Source of the DNA: an uncultured Roseibium sp.
GTDB taxonomy: Bacteria > Pseudomonadota > Alphaproteobacteria > Rhizobiales > Stappiaceae
Reading direction: 5' to 3'
Assembly: GCF_963669205.1 (NCBI RefSeq)
Contig: NZ_OY769915.1
Span: 1,276,001 to 1,340,000 of the forward strand
DNA: 64,000 nt
Positions 35,665-43,235 of the stretch are shown piece by piece (positions within the stretch are counted from its first letter, which is position 1; each line of letters opens with the position of its first letter). Made by a program: the position numbers and the translations under genes. The notes beneath the pieces were generated by a model. The model did not search any database and was not told the origin of the DNA. It saw only the letters and a list, made by a program, of their open reading frames with translations.

Positions 35665-36050
35665 GAAGTCGTCAGATCCCGGCGAGTTCCCGGCCGGCGG
35701 CAGACAAGAAAGCGCACACCGGCCTTAAATAAGTTGCGGTTGTCCTAGACGAAACGGCAGGTGAGGGCAAGGCGCAGGGCACACACGGCAAGATGCAGCC
35801 ATGCCCGGTGGGCAGATCGGAAAGCCTGAAGTTTCCGCCGCAGCCATGATTGCATCACACTTGCCCGTCAAAAGGCGGTCAAACGCGCAGGACCACTGCA
35901 AACAGGCGTGGAAAGTCGGGCTGCCGCCGGGATGCGTCATCTCTTTGCTTGTATTTAACGCTTGCCGGGCTATGGTCCGCGCAAATTCTGAAAGATGCGA
36001 AGCCCTCACGGTCCAAACACTGCAAACCGGACGGGTCACAAGGTTGAAAC
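35665..36050. other. Divergent intergenic region without a recognised gene
   Basis: These 386 bases separate hisS (minus) from the GT2 gene (plus). Promoters for both must lie here. A weak candidate for the plus strand is TTGTAT with TATGGT 16 bases downstream near 35950-35980. No repeat family member or plausible coding frame was seen. Confidence 0.6.
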
Positions 36051-37211
36051 ATGGACAGCGCAGCCAGTATTGCACACGGCACGGAGGAAGCGGGCTGGGA
36101 CGACACCCGGCAGGCGTCCGGTGCGCGGGTTGCCGAGCTCAGCGTTGTCCTGCCCAGCTTCAACGAAGCCGGAAACATTCCGCCCCTGATTGAACTGCTC
36201 GACAAGGCGCTTGCCGGGATCGCCTGGGAGGCGATTGTCGTCGACGACAATTCGCCCGATGGCACGACGGAAGTGGCGCGTGGTCTGGCGGCCACTGATC
36301 CGCGGGTCAGGGTCATCCGCCGCATTGGCCGCAGGGGACTATCCGGGGCCTGCATCGAAGGCATCCTGTCGTCGTCCGCGCCTTTTGTCGCGGTCATGGA
36401 CGCCGATCTGCAGCATGACGAAACGTTGCTGCCGGCGATGCTGCAGGCAATCAAGGCGGACGGGACGGATCTCGTCGTGGCAAGCCGGAAGGTCGAGGGC
36501 GGAACGGTCGGTGAGGGGCTTTCCAAGATACGCACCTGGGGTTCGAATATCGCCAACGGCCTGGCGCAAAAGCTACTGAACGTCACTTTGACCGACCCGA
36601 TGAGCGGGTTTTTCATGGTGCGGCGGGAAAAGGCGGAGGCTCTGGCGCCGCGCCTGTCGCCGCAGGGTTTCAAGATCCTGCTCGATCTCGTTTCCAGCGC
36701 AAACGGCACGCTGAAAATCAAGGAACTTCCGTTCACGTTCCGCGAGCGCCAGCACGGTGAAAGCAAGCTCGATACCCTGGTGACGCTGGACTATTTCGGT
36801 CTCCTGCTGGCCAAGTATTTCGGCGACATCGTCTCCGTCCGGTTCCTGATGTTCGGGCTGGTCGGTGCCAGCGGGCTGTTCGTGCATCTTGTCGCGCTGC
36901 GGTTCTTCCTGCTGGGCGGGATGGAGTTCAATCTTGCGCAGACAGCAGCGTCCTTCGTTGCCATGACGTCCAACTTCTTCCTGAACAATCAGCTGACCTA
37001 CCGGGACCGCCGCCTGCGCGGCTTCCGGGCGCTGATCGGTTTGGTGACCTTCTATGCGGTGTGTTCGGTCGGCGTGCTTGCGAATGTCGGGGTCGCGAAC
37101 CTGATCTATGCGGATCCGGCCTATTGGTGGGTTGCGGGAACCGCCGGTGCTGTCATGGGAGCGGTTTGGAACTACGCCGCCAGCTCGGCACTGACCTGGC
37201 GGCGTTCCTGA
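36051..37211 (+). CDS. GT2 glycosyltransferase fused to GtrA membrane domain
   Basis: A 386-residue protein with an N-terminal dolichol-phosphate-mannose-synthase-like GT2 domain (LSVVLPSFNEAG about 30-41, VVDDNSPDG about 63-71, DADLQHDE about 117-124) and a C-terminal GtrA domain with four membrane segments (about 265-385). The probable job is to transfer a sugar from a nucleotide donor to undecaprenyl or related polyprenyl phosphate, then to help it across the membrane. The next gene encodes a GT39 enzyme that uses such lipid-linked sugars. Sugar identity is unknown. Confidence 0.9.
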   Translation: MDSAASIAHGTEEAGWDDTRQASGARVAELSVVLPSFNEAGNIPPLIELLDKALAGIAWEAIVVDDNSPDGTTEVARGLAATDPRVRVIRRIGRRGLSGACIEGILSSSAPFVAVMDADLQHDETLLPAMLQAIKADGTDLVVASRKVEGGTVGEGLSKIRTWGSNIANGLAQKLLNVTLTDPMSGFFMVRREKAEALAPRLSPQGFKILLDLVSSANGTLKIKELPFTFRERQHGESKLDTLVTLDYFGLLLAKYFGDIVSVRFLMFGLVGASGLFVHLVALRFFLLGGMEFNLAQTAASFVAMTSNFFLNNQLTYRDRRLRGFRALIGLVTFYAVCSVGVLANVGVANLIYADPAYWWVAGTAGAVMGAVWNYAASSALTWRRS

Positions 37212-37230
37212 AGAGCGGACTGAAACACGC

Positions 37231-38721
37231 GTGTCACAGACTTCGGATCTGCCGTTCTGGCTTCGGCCAACCGGACTTGTCGTCATTGTCGGCCTCCTGA
37301 CGGCGCTGAAGGTTTTCGCGGCGGCCAATGCCTATATTGTCGAGGATGAAGCCTATTACCGGATCTGGGGTCTTTATCCGGCGCTGAGTTACTACGACCA
37401 CCCGCCGATGATCGGATGGTGGATCACCGCCGGACAGGCGTTTTTCGGCGACACCGTATTCGGCCTGCGCGCCATCGTCGTTTTCTCCGGCGTGATCGGT
37501 TCCCTCGCGCTTTGGCGCACTGCGACGATCCTTTTCGATTCGCGCACCGCCGGCTGGGCCGTTCTCTTTCTCAACACCAGCCTGATGATCGGGATCGGCG
37601 GCATACTGGCGACGCCGGATGCACCGTCCGTTGTGTTCTGGGGTCTGACATTCTGGGCCCTGGCCGAACTGAGCGTATCGAAAAACCCGAACTGGTGGCT
37701 CATGGTCGGATTGATGGCCGGCCTCGGGCTTCTGTCCAAGTACTCGCTCTTGTTTCTGGGCGCAGGGATCGTGCTTTGGCTCCTGTGGGTTCCGGACGCC
37801 AGGCGCTGGTGGACGTCCTGGCAGCTGTGGGCGGGCGGCGCGCTCGCGCTCTCGTGTTTCTCACCGGTGCTATACTGGAACCATGCCCATGAGTGGGTGA
37901 GCTTCTACAAGCAGTTCGGCCGTGCCGGCAGCAGCGGATACACGGCAAAATACATCTTCGAGTTTCTGGGTGCGTTCGCCGGGCTTTTGAACCCGTTGAT
38001 CGCGCTTCTGGCAGCCGGTGGAGCAGCGATCCTCTACAGGGCTTTCCGGGCGCGGGACGCCGCTGCATCCCTGGTTCTACTGACCACGCTGCCTTTCTTG
38101 GCATATCTCCTTTATCACGCGCTCCATTCGCGCGTTCAGGCCAACTGGCCGGCACCGCTCTTTCCGGCATGCGCCATCATGGCCGGCGTCTTCGTTACCT
38201 CCCTGCGCGCAAATCAGACACTCTGGCGCAAGGTTGCGGTTGCGGGCGTCGCCGTCGGGGTGCTCACGGCAGTCGTGGTCCAGGTCCATGCCGTCAATCC
38301 GATCACCGGACAACTTGCGCGCAAGGACCCGACCTTCCAGCTACGCGGCTGGGACGAGATCGGTGCGGCCTTGGCGGAACTTGCCGGGCAGGAACAGGCC
38401 GCCTTTGTGCTGACCACCAGCTACGGGCTCAACGGGCAGGCTGATTATCTGATGAAGGACCGGTTGCCCGTCTATCAGACGACGGAGCGGATCCGCTACA
38501 TCATGATGCCGGACCCGAATGACACACTGTTTGAAAAGTCGGGTCTCTACATCACCGAAAAGCGCCGCAACAGGGCAGGTGACCTTGAACGCGCGTTCGA
38601 AACGGTCAAGCAACTGGCCGTCCTGGAGCGCAAGGTCGAGGGCGTGCCGCTGGAAGAGCTTGTCGTTTACAAGGTGGAGGGTCTGAAAGGCCGGGTCTTT
38701 GAACCGTTTTCGGTCAGGTGA
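37231..38721 (+). CDS. GT39/ArnT-like membrane glycosyltransferase
   Basis: A 496-residue integral membrane protein with about ten hydrophobic segments, of the protein O-mannosyltransferase / ArnT superfamily. The acidic catalytic loop EDEAYYRIWG (about 32-41) and YYDHPPMIGWW (about 50-60) are typical. It should move a sugar from a polyprenyl-phosphate carrier to a periplasmic acceptor lipid or protein. GTG 37231 starts the gene 19 bases after GT2-GtrA, which is likely to supply the donor. The periplasmic C-terminal domain begins near residue 375. Confidence 0.88.
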   Translation: MSQTSDLPFWLRPTGLVVIVGLLTALKVFAAANAYIVEDEAYYRIWGLYPALSYYDHPPMIGWWITAGQAFFGDTVFGLRAIVVFSGVIGSLALWRTATILFDSRTAGWAVLFLNTSLMIGIGGILATPDAPSVVFWGLTFWALAELSVSKNPNWWLMVGLMAGLGLLSKYSLLFLGAGIVLWLLWVPDARRWWTSWQLWAGGALALSCFSPVLYWNHAHEWVSFYKQFGRAGSSGYTAKYIFEFLGAFAGLLNPLIALLAAGGAAILYRAFRARDAAASLVLLTTLPFLAYLLYHALHSRVQANWPAPLFPACAIMAGVFVTSLRANQTLWRKVAVAGVAVGVLTAVVVQVHAVNPITGQLARKDPTFQLRGWDEIGAALAELAGQEQAAFVLTTSYGLNGQADYLMKDRLPVYQTTERIRYIMMPDPNDTLFEKSGLYITEKRRNRAGDLERAFETVKQLAVLERKVEGVPLEELVVYKVEGLKGRVFEPFSVR

Positions 38722-38825
38722 TCCCGAAAAACGGGTCTGTCCGCCGGAGTTGAGACTTGCATTGCCTTCGCGAATGCCTCAGGGAAAGAGAACTTTCCAA
38801 CTCACACGGCCGCCCGTCAGACTTC

Positions 38826-39623
38826 ATGAAGCGAATTACACTCGGTGCACTGGATTATGGTCTCGCCTTCGGCGTTGATCGCGCGCTGCGCGATCTTGCC
38901 GAAAACGGACGGTTGAGCGCGGTCGGTGCCCTGGTGACGACCGAGCTCTGGCCGCGCGAATTCCGGCCGCTTCAGGAAGTCGCGGAAAAGGTCGGGCAGC
39001 AGACGCTTTTCGGAATCACGCTTGCCTTCAGCGGCGACAGGGTCATGCCGGTCAGCTCGCGCATGCAGGAGATTTACGGCGGGCGGATGTTCACTCGCGA
39101 GAAGTTGAACAGGCGCGCCTTCTTCCGGCTTCTGCCGGACGAACTGCTGATGGATGAAGCGATTGCCCAATTGGCGCGGTACAGCGTGCTGATGCAAAGA
39201 CCGCCCGATTTCGTGGCCGTGCGCGAGGGTCTCCTGGCGCGAACATCCCTTGCACGCATCATCTTCAAGGCCGTGGATCGCTCCGATTTCGAAAAACCGC
39301 CATTGGTCATCTCTCCACTGCAATCGGGATTGAAGACCCTGCGTCTGGCGCGGCTTGCAAGAAGCTACGGGCTCCAGGTCCTGCCCAGTGCCGAACCGCT
39401 GCCACCAACGGCGGATTCCGAAGAGTTGCAGCAGCTTTTGCTCAACCATTTCGATGGCATGGGCGACCGGAGTTTCGTTGCTGCCATTCCCGGAAAGTCG
39501 GATGACCGGCTGATGCGCGAGGAACCGCGGAAAAAAATTGCCGTGCGCGAATGTCAGTACGAAGTCCTGGGAAGTGATCGTTTCTTTCAGACCCTCGACC
39601 GCAAGGACATTTTTCTGCGTTGA
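38826..39623 (+). CDS. Degenerate ChbG/HpnK (YdjC-like) deacetylase homologue
   Basis: A 265-residue protein with the overall pattern of the ChbG/HpnK carbohydrate deacetylase family: start ITLGALDYGLAFGVDRAL in place of the usual ADDFGLS...VN, GRLSAVGALVTTELW, and a tail of TLDRKDIFLR type. The metal ligands appear lost. The ADD acid pair reads ALD, the GLHL histidine reads GITL (about residue 71), and the HxH region reads FVAVREG (about 139). It may be an inactive, binding-only or repurposed member. ATG 38826 is chosen over the frame start 38757. It ends the GT2-GT39 locus and is followed by a terminator. Confidence 0.75.
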   Translation: MKRITLGALDYGLAFGVDRALRDLAENGRLSAVGALVTTELWPREFRPLQEVAEKVGQQTLFGITLAFSGDRVMPVSSRMQEIYGGRMFTREKLNRRAFFRLLPDELLMDEAIAQLARYSVLMQRPPDFVAVREGLLARTSLARIIFKAVDRSDFEKPPLVISPLQSGLKTLRLARLARSYGLQVLPSAEPLPPTADSEELQQLLLNHFDGMGDRSFVAAIPGKSDDRLMREEPRKKIAVRECQYEVLGSDRFFQTLDRKDIFLR

Positions 39624-39662
39624 GAAACTCCCGACTTCCTGCGGTTTTTTACCGTTTGAACG

Positions 39663-39696
39663 AAAAAACGGCTCTGCGGGGAACAGAGCCGTTTTT
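39663..39696 (+). terminator. Intrinsic terminator after the glycan locus
   Basis: CGGCTCTG (39669-39676) and CAGAGCCG (39684-39691) form a perfect stem flanked by six A and five T, which extend the pairing. Confidence 0.92.
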
Positions 39697-39770
39697 CGTG
39701 GAGGTCAGGAAGGGGGGAGGGGCGGCCCCGCTTCCATGACTCTGATATAGGTATTTTTTTCTTGAACGCA

Positions 39771-39786
39771 CGTGATGGAAATCACA
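39771..39786 (+). promoter_or_regulatory. CRP/FNR-type operator upstream of the Crp-family gene
   Basis: CGTGATGGAAATCACA matches TGTGA-N6-TCACA at 9 of 10 defined positions, and GTGAT-N4-ATCAC is a perfect palindrome. It lies 58 bases before the GTG start at 39844, so it may be an autoregulatory site or a target of a global CRP. Confidence 0.65.
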
Positions 39787-39843
39787 GGATTGCGCGTGGC
39801 CTTAAATTTTTTGTGTCGTGAAGATCCTTGGCAGGGGGTGGGT

Positions 39844-40533
39844 GTGGCAGAAATAAAAGACTTTTTGAAAAACAGCTTTTCCCTGGAAGGGCTGGAGCCG
39901 GAGCTCGCTGTCGGGCTATCCCGTCTCGCCAGGCCGATGAAGCTGGCGGCCGGTACGATTCTTTTCGAAAACGGGGATCCTGGGAACGGTTGCTATGCCG
40001 TTCTGGAAGGCTCGTTGAAGGTGTCCCTTCTGTCCGTGGAAGGTGACGAGCAGCTTCTAGCCGTATTGGGTCCGGGCGATCTGGTCGGCGAACTGGCGCT
40101 CCTCGACGGCCGTCCGCGTTCGGCCACGGTCAGTGCCCTCAAGGAAGCAAATCTTGCCTTTATTGACAAGGCGGCTTTCCAGCGCTTTTCCGACGATCAC
40201 CCGGCTGTCTACCGTCACATGCTGTCAATTGTCGGCAAGCGTCTGCGGCACGCCAACGACGTTCTCGCGGCGAGATCCTTCCTGCCCTTGCCCGGCCGGG
40301 TTGCCCAGACCCTGCTGCAGCTGTCCGAGACTTTCGGCAAGAAGCTGGATGACGGCCGGACGCTCATTCACTACAAGCTCAGCCAGGCGGACATTGCCAA
40401 CATGGCTGGCGCGGCGCGTGAAAATGTCAGCCGCGTTCTCAACGACTGGAAGCGGTCGGGCACGATCAGCCGGATTTCCGGCTATTATTGCCTGGAAGAC
40501 ATGGACTTCCTGGAGCAGGCTTCGACGCTGTAG
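39844..40533 (+). CDS. Crp/Fnr-family transcriptional regulator
   Basis: A 229-residue regulator. The N-terminal cNMP-binding domain has FENGDPGNGCYAVLEGSLKV (about 42-61) and GPGDLVGELALLDGRPRSATV (G, E, R and S contacts, about 79-99). A long dimer helix follows, then a Crp-type winged helix with LSQADIANMAGAARENVSRVL (about 181-201; R-E-x-x-S-R recognition pattern). No FNR cysteine cluster, so it is not an O2 sensor of FNR type. GTG 39844 with AGGGGG 5 bases upstream is favoured; the frame opens at 39772, inside the palindrome. It sits 150 bases past a terminator. Confidence 0.88.
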   Translation: MAEIKDFLKNSFSLEGLEPELAVGLSRLARPMKLAAGTILFENGDPGNGCYAVLEGSLKVSLLSVEGDEQLLAVLGPGDLVGELALLDGRPRSATVSALKEANLAFIDKAAFQRFSDDHPAVYRHMLSIVGKRLRHANDVLAARSFLPLPGRVAQTLLQLSETFGKKLDDGRTLIHYKLSQADIANMAGAARENVSRVLNDWKRSGTISRISGYYCLEDMDFLEQASTL

Positions 40534-40706
40534 GGGCGCGCAGTAGCATGGCTAGCGCTGTCGCTGGCCACAGTGTGTAAAGCAGAAACGCTGATTGGAA
40601 CTTTTTTACGCTGCTGTCCGGTTTCGAAAACAGCGCCGAACATATGCCGTTCGGAAGGCGGCATTACTCCGTACCTTGCCAAGTCGGGATAAAGGATTGT
40701 TTCCCG

Positions 40707-40839
40707 GATTTGTCGTCCCGGTTTGCCGCGTAAGCGGCAAGACCGGGAACCAGTATCCTTTGTGGTCGGAGACAAAAAAGAGAATCTGGTGGTTACTGGG
40801 TTCTGGCCTTTCGCTACGCTTCAGCCGGAATGACAAGAT
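40707..40839. repeat. Short TIR element, family B copy 2
   Basis: A 133-bp block bounded by GATTTGTCGTCCCGG (40707-40721) and CCGGAATGACAAG (from 40825). It is closely related to 27942-28080, with shared TTGTGGTCGG, TACTGGG and CGCTTCAGCCGGAATGACAA. It occupies much of the 365-base gap 40534-40898, which otherwise shows no gene. Confidence 0.8.
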
Positions 40840-40898
40840 CATCGACGGGTGATCGCATCACAAGATTCTTTTCGCGTTAATCCGGACACTATTGGTGC

Positions 40899-41321
40899 TT
40901 ATTCAGGCGCAACGACCCGCTGTGTCCCAGCCAGTATCGTCGCCAGGGTCTGCGTGTTCAGACTGTCGAGAAAGGCCTCCGCGGCATGTGCCATGGCGCC
41001 CTTCAGCGCACAGCGCGGCAGGAATGCGCAACTGGCGGCCTCGGTTTTGAGACAGGCAACGACGCCGAGGTCCGGTTCGATCAGCCGGACCACATCACCG
41101 AGCCGGATCTCCTCCGGCGACCGGCCGAGACGGATGCCGCCGCCGCGGCCGCGTGTGGTTTCCAGATATCCGGCCCGTGCGAGCTGGGCGACGATCTTCA
41201 TGACATGCGATTTTGCCAGCCCGAGCTTCGTGCTCAGGCCGTCGACGGTCTGGGGGCTGTCCGTCTGGCCGGTTGCCATCAGTATTCTCAAGGCAAAATC
41301 GCTGGCCTGACTGAGGCGCAT
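40899..41321 (-). CDS. nsrR: Rrf2-family repressor, NsrR-like
   Basis: A 140-residue Rrf2-family regulator. The winged helix covers about 1-60 (MRLSQASDFALRILMATGQT, KSHVMKIVAQLARAGYLET, GRGGGIRL). Three cysteines at about residues 90, 99 and 105 (ACLKTEAASC, LPRCALKGA) lie where NsrR holds its NO-sensing iron-sulfur cluster. IscR and RirA are alternatives, but the divergent haemoglobin operon and the site sequence favour NsrR. It would repress until NO destroys the cluster. The start ATG is 41319-41321. An NsrR-like site in the shared gap supports autoregulation. Confidence 0.83.
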   Translation of the reverse strand: MRLSQASDFALRILMATGQTDSPQTVDGLSTKLGLAKSHVMKIVAQLARAGYLETTRGRGGGIRLGRSPEEIRLGDVVRLIEPDLGVVACLKTEAASCAFLPRCALKGAMAHAAEAFLDSLNTQTLATILAGTQRVVAPE

Positions 41322-41336
41322 GGCAGGGTCCTAAAA

Positions 41337-41359
41337 AACATTCATCTGAGATGTTGATT
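41337..41359. promoter_or_regulatory. Second inverted repeat near nsrR
   Basis: AACATTCATCT (41337-41347) is the exact reverse complement of AGATGAATGTT in the main site at 41396-41406. It is followed by a G and AGATGTTGATT, so CATCT-G-AGATG is a perfect core. It lies just upstream of nsrR and may be a second regulator contact. Confidence 0.4.
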
Positions 41360-41383
41360 TTAATGCGTGTTCGTGCCATTTAA

Positions 41384-41406
41384 AAGATGCATTTAAGATG
41401 AATGTT
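41384..41406. promoter_or_regulatory. NsrR-like operator
   Basis: AAGATGCATTT (41384-41394), one base, then AGATGAATGTT (41396-41406): an 11-1-11 arrangement. The first half equals the E. coli NsrR half-site pattern AAGATGCATTT, and the second is its imperfect inverted copy (8 of 11 positions against AAATGCATCTT). It lies just before the haemoglobin gene. Confidence 0.65.
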
Positions 41407-41418
41407 ATGGAGATGGCG

Positions 41419-41922
41419 ATGGAAGCCCAGGGTTCGAATGCTGACAGGTACAGGCTGCGGCTGCGCGGGGACGCCAGTACGGGCGATCGTTTGCGCCGCT
41501 ACGAGGCCGTCGACGAACAGGCCATTCAGGTGATGGTGCACACGTTTTACGGCTGCATCCGCAAACATCCGCGTCTCGGCCTCATTTTCAACGGACGCCT
41601 GGACGGCAAATGGGAACAGCATCTGCCGAAGATGGAAGCCTTCTGGCAATCTGTTCTCCTGAAGAACGGGGCATACAAGGGCAAGCCTGTTCCGGCGCAT
41701 CTGAAGCTCAAGGAAGTGGTCAGTTCCGACTATGGCGCGTGGTTGTCCGTCTTCCGCCCGGTCGTGCGTGAACTCTTCGTGCCCGAACTGGCCGATGAGA
41801 TCGTAGCGGTCGCGGAGCGGATCGCGCAAAGTCTCTGGCTTGCCACATTCGGTCATGCCGGGTCCTCACCGCCACCAGAGCTTACCTCGCAACAATCACA
41901 ATGGAGTGGATCATGCTGGTAG
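41419..41922 (+). CDS. Group III truncated haemoglobin-like protein
   Basis: A 167-residue haem protein fold. VHTFYGCIRKHPRLGLIFNGRL (E-helix region, shown in parts) leads to MEAFWQSVLLKNGAYKG and AHLKL, where the histidine is the probable proximal haem ligand, and on to WLSVFRPVVRELF, all typical of group III truncated globins. These bind O2 and NO. The upstream NsrR-like site suggests NO detoxification. ATG 41419 is chosen, with GGAG 7 bases upstream; ATG 41398 lies inside the operator. The last 20 residues (SSPPPELTSQQS) are not globin-like. It overlaps the next gene by 10 bases. Confidence 0.82.
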   Translation: MEAQGSNADRYRLRLRGDASTGDRLRRYEAVDEQAIQVMVHTFYGCIRKHPRLGLIFNGRLDGKWEQHLPKMEAFWQSVLLKNGAYKGKPVPAHLKLKEVVSSDYGAWLSVFRPVVRELFVPELADEIVAVAERIAQSLWLATFGHAGSSPPPELTSQQSQWSGSCW

Positions 41923-42134
41923 CGATCGTTCTTGTTGCCGAAATCCTTGTCGTCGTTTGGTTCGCGATTTTCTCTCTCATGCTTCTGTCCATGTATCTGG
42001 ACTCCCGGCAGATGCCGGTGCCGAAGATCGACGTCGCCGGACGCACGCTGATCGGCAGCGCGAAACTCGCCTTTGTCACGGGGCTCGTGGCGCTCGGCGC
42101 ACTGACCGTCTTCGAGATGCCGGTCTTCGGTTAA
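41913..42134 (+). CDS. Small two-pass membrane protein in the haemoglobin operon
   Basis: A 73-residue protein with two hydrophobic helices (about 1-26 and 49-69) and a polar loop YLDSRQMPVPKIDVAG. I recognise no family. ATG 41913 has GGAG 7 bases upstream; ATG 41901 would give 77 residues. It overlaps the haemoglobin 3' end and is followed, 12 bases on, by another tiny membrane-protein gene, so all three are likely cotranslated. A role at the membrane with NO respiration enzymes is possible but only inferred from context. Confidence 0.7.
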   Translation: MLVAIVLVAEILVVVWFAIFSLMLLSMYLDSRQMPVPKIDVAGRTLIGSAKLAFVTGLVALGALTVFEMPVFG

Positions 42135-42146
42135 AAGGAAAACAAA

Positions 42147-42251
42147 ATGATCTTGTCCAAACTCATGCCGCGTGGTCTGCCCATTCTGCTGATCTGGGTC
42201 GCGGCACCGCTTCCCCTGTGGATCATGGCAATTCTGATGCTGGTGATCTGA
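42147..42251 (+). CDS. 34-residue single-pass membrane microprotein
   Basis: A reading frame from ATG 42147 to TGA 42249-42251 with an AAGGAA ribosome site 5 bases upstream. The product starts MILSKLMPRG and continues as one hydrophobic helix with three prolines and two tryptophans (IWVAAPLPLW). Its size, context and ribosome site resemble small accessory subunits of membrane enzymes. No homologue is recalled. Alternative: a chance frame, but the hydrophobicity and spacing argue for a gene. Confidence 0.6.
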   Translation: MILSKLMPRGLPILLIWVAAPLPLWIMAILMLVI

Positions 42252-42318
42252 CAGGAAACCCTTGTGATCTGTCCGGCTGCCGTTAGTCTTTTCCCGACAG
42301 AGAGCGGAGGGGTGCGGC

Positions 42319-42705
42319 GTGAGCGACGAAACTGACAAACCCAGCGGTGAGCTGACGCTGCGAACCATGGCCATGCCGGCGGACACCAATGCGGCGGGCG
42401 ACATTTTCGGCGGCTGGGTGCTTTCCCAGATGGACCTGGCAGGGGGCATCGCCGCAGGTCAGCGCGCGTCGGCCCGGGTGGTCACCATTGCCGTTGACGG
42501 CATGAAGTTCATCAGGCCGGTCCATGTCGGCGATGTCCTGTGCGTCTATGCTGACATCGTCCGGGTCGGCAACACATCGATGGAAATCAAGCTGGAAGCC
42601 TGGGCCCTGCGCCACCGTTTCGGTAACCGCGAGAAGGTGACCGAAGCGCAGTTCACCTTTGTCTGCGTGGATGACGACGGGCGCCCGATACCGGTGCCGA
42701 AATGA
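42319..42705 (+). CDS. Acyl-CoA thioesterase (YciA-like hotdog fold)
   Basis: A 128-residue hotdog-fold thioesterase that hydrolyses acyl-CoA. The YciA-like pattern NAAGDIFGGWVLSQMDLAGG (about 24-43) carries the catalytic aspartate in D..GGWVLSQMD. VVTIAVDGMKFIRPVHVGDVL (shown by motif VDGMKF...PVHVGD) is the second family block. GTG 42319 starts it, with CGGAGGGG just upstream. It lies 67 bases after the microprotein gene and could be read through from that operon, but is probably independent. Confidence 0.9.
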   Translation: MSDETDKPSGELTLRTMAMPADTNAAGDIFGGWVLSQMDLAGGIAAGQRASARVVTIAVDGMKFIRPVHVGDVLCVYADIVRVGNTSMEIKLEAWALRHRFGNREKVTEAQFTFVCVDDDGRPIPVPK

Positions 42706-42723
42706 ACGCCGTCCGCCGGCGCA

Positions 42724-43023
42724 TCACCGCTGGCGGTTCAGGATGTCAGCGAAAAGATCCTCGTCGACGGCGCAAGTACACCCGTTCGCCCAGAGCCTGA
42801 GCAGGTCTCTCAAACGCTGTAGGCGCTGTTCTTGTGACAGTGGTGCCTTGTGCCGCGGCAGTCCGCCCAGCACGCGCAGGCTCCTGATGCGCATCATCAC
42901 GCAGTTCTCTGCTGCCTGTTGCCACACAGCCAGATCGTCATGCGACGAGTGCGCCGCCTGATGGTCTTCAATGAGAACTGCCGCGCGTCCCGCGATAGGC
43001 TCCTGATACAAAAAATCCTCCAT
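42724..43023 (-). CDS. Hypothetical 99-residue protein
   Basis: A 99-residue product, MEDFLYQEPIAGRAAVLIED and on, ending ADILNRQR. It is helical with charged segments and two cysteines (CTCAVDED). No domain, signal or membrane segment seen. The start ATG 43021-43023 has a weak CGGGAAA site. The frame shows fair codon use for this genome, and it converges on the thioesterase gene. It could be spurious. Confidence 0.4.
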   Translation of the reverse strand: MEDFLYQEPIAGRAAVLIEDHQAAHSSHDDLAVWQQAAENCVMMRIRSLRVLGGLPRHKAPLSQEQRLQRLRDLLRLWANGCTCAVDEDLFADILNRQR

Positions 43024-43235
43024 CGGTTTCCCGAGGAGGACTGGCGCATGCAATCAAACCGCTTCGTTGCCGAATGGCCTCTTTGAGGTTCCAGACGACC
43101 GCATCCCTGTTGCGGAAACCACCTTGCCCGGTCTGGCAGGTTGGCGAGGGCGCCAGCCCTTCTCTTGATGATGGCGCGGTTATGACATGAGACAGCGGCC
43201 TTGGCAAGCCGGACAGAAAAAAGTTGGTGTGCCCG

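Noticed and set aside
34117..35748. Plus-strand 543-codon frame opposite hisS
   Set aside because: hisS motifs are complete on the minus strand; the plus frame has none.
41384..41406. Start codon ATG 41398 for the globin gene
   Set aside because: It is part of the NsrR-like operator; ATG 41419 has the better ribosome site.
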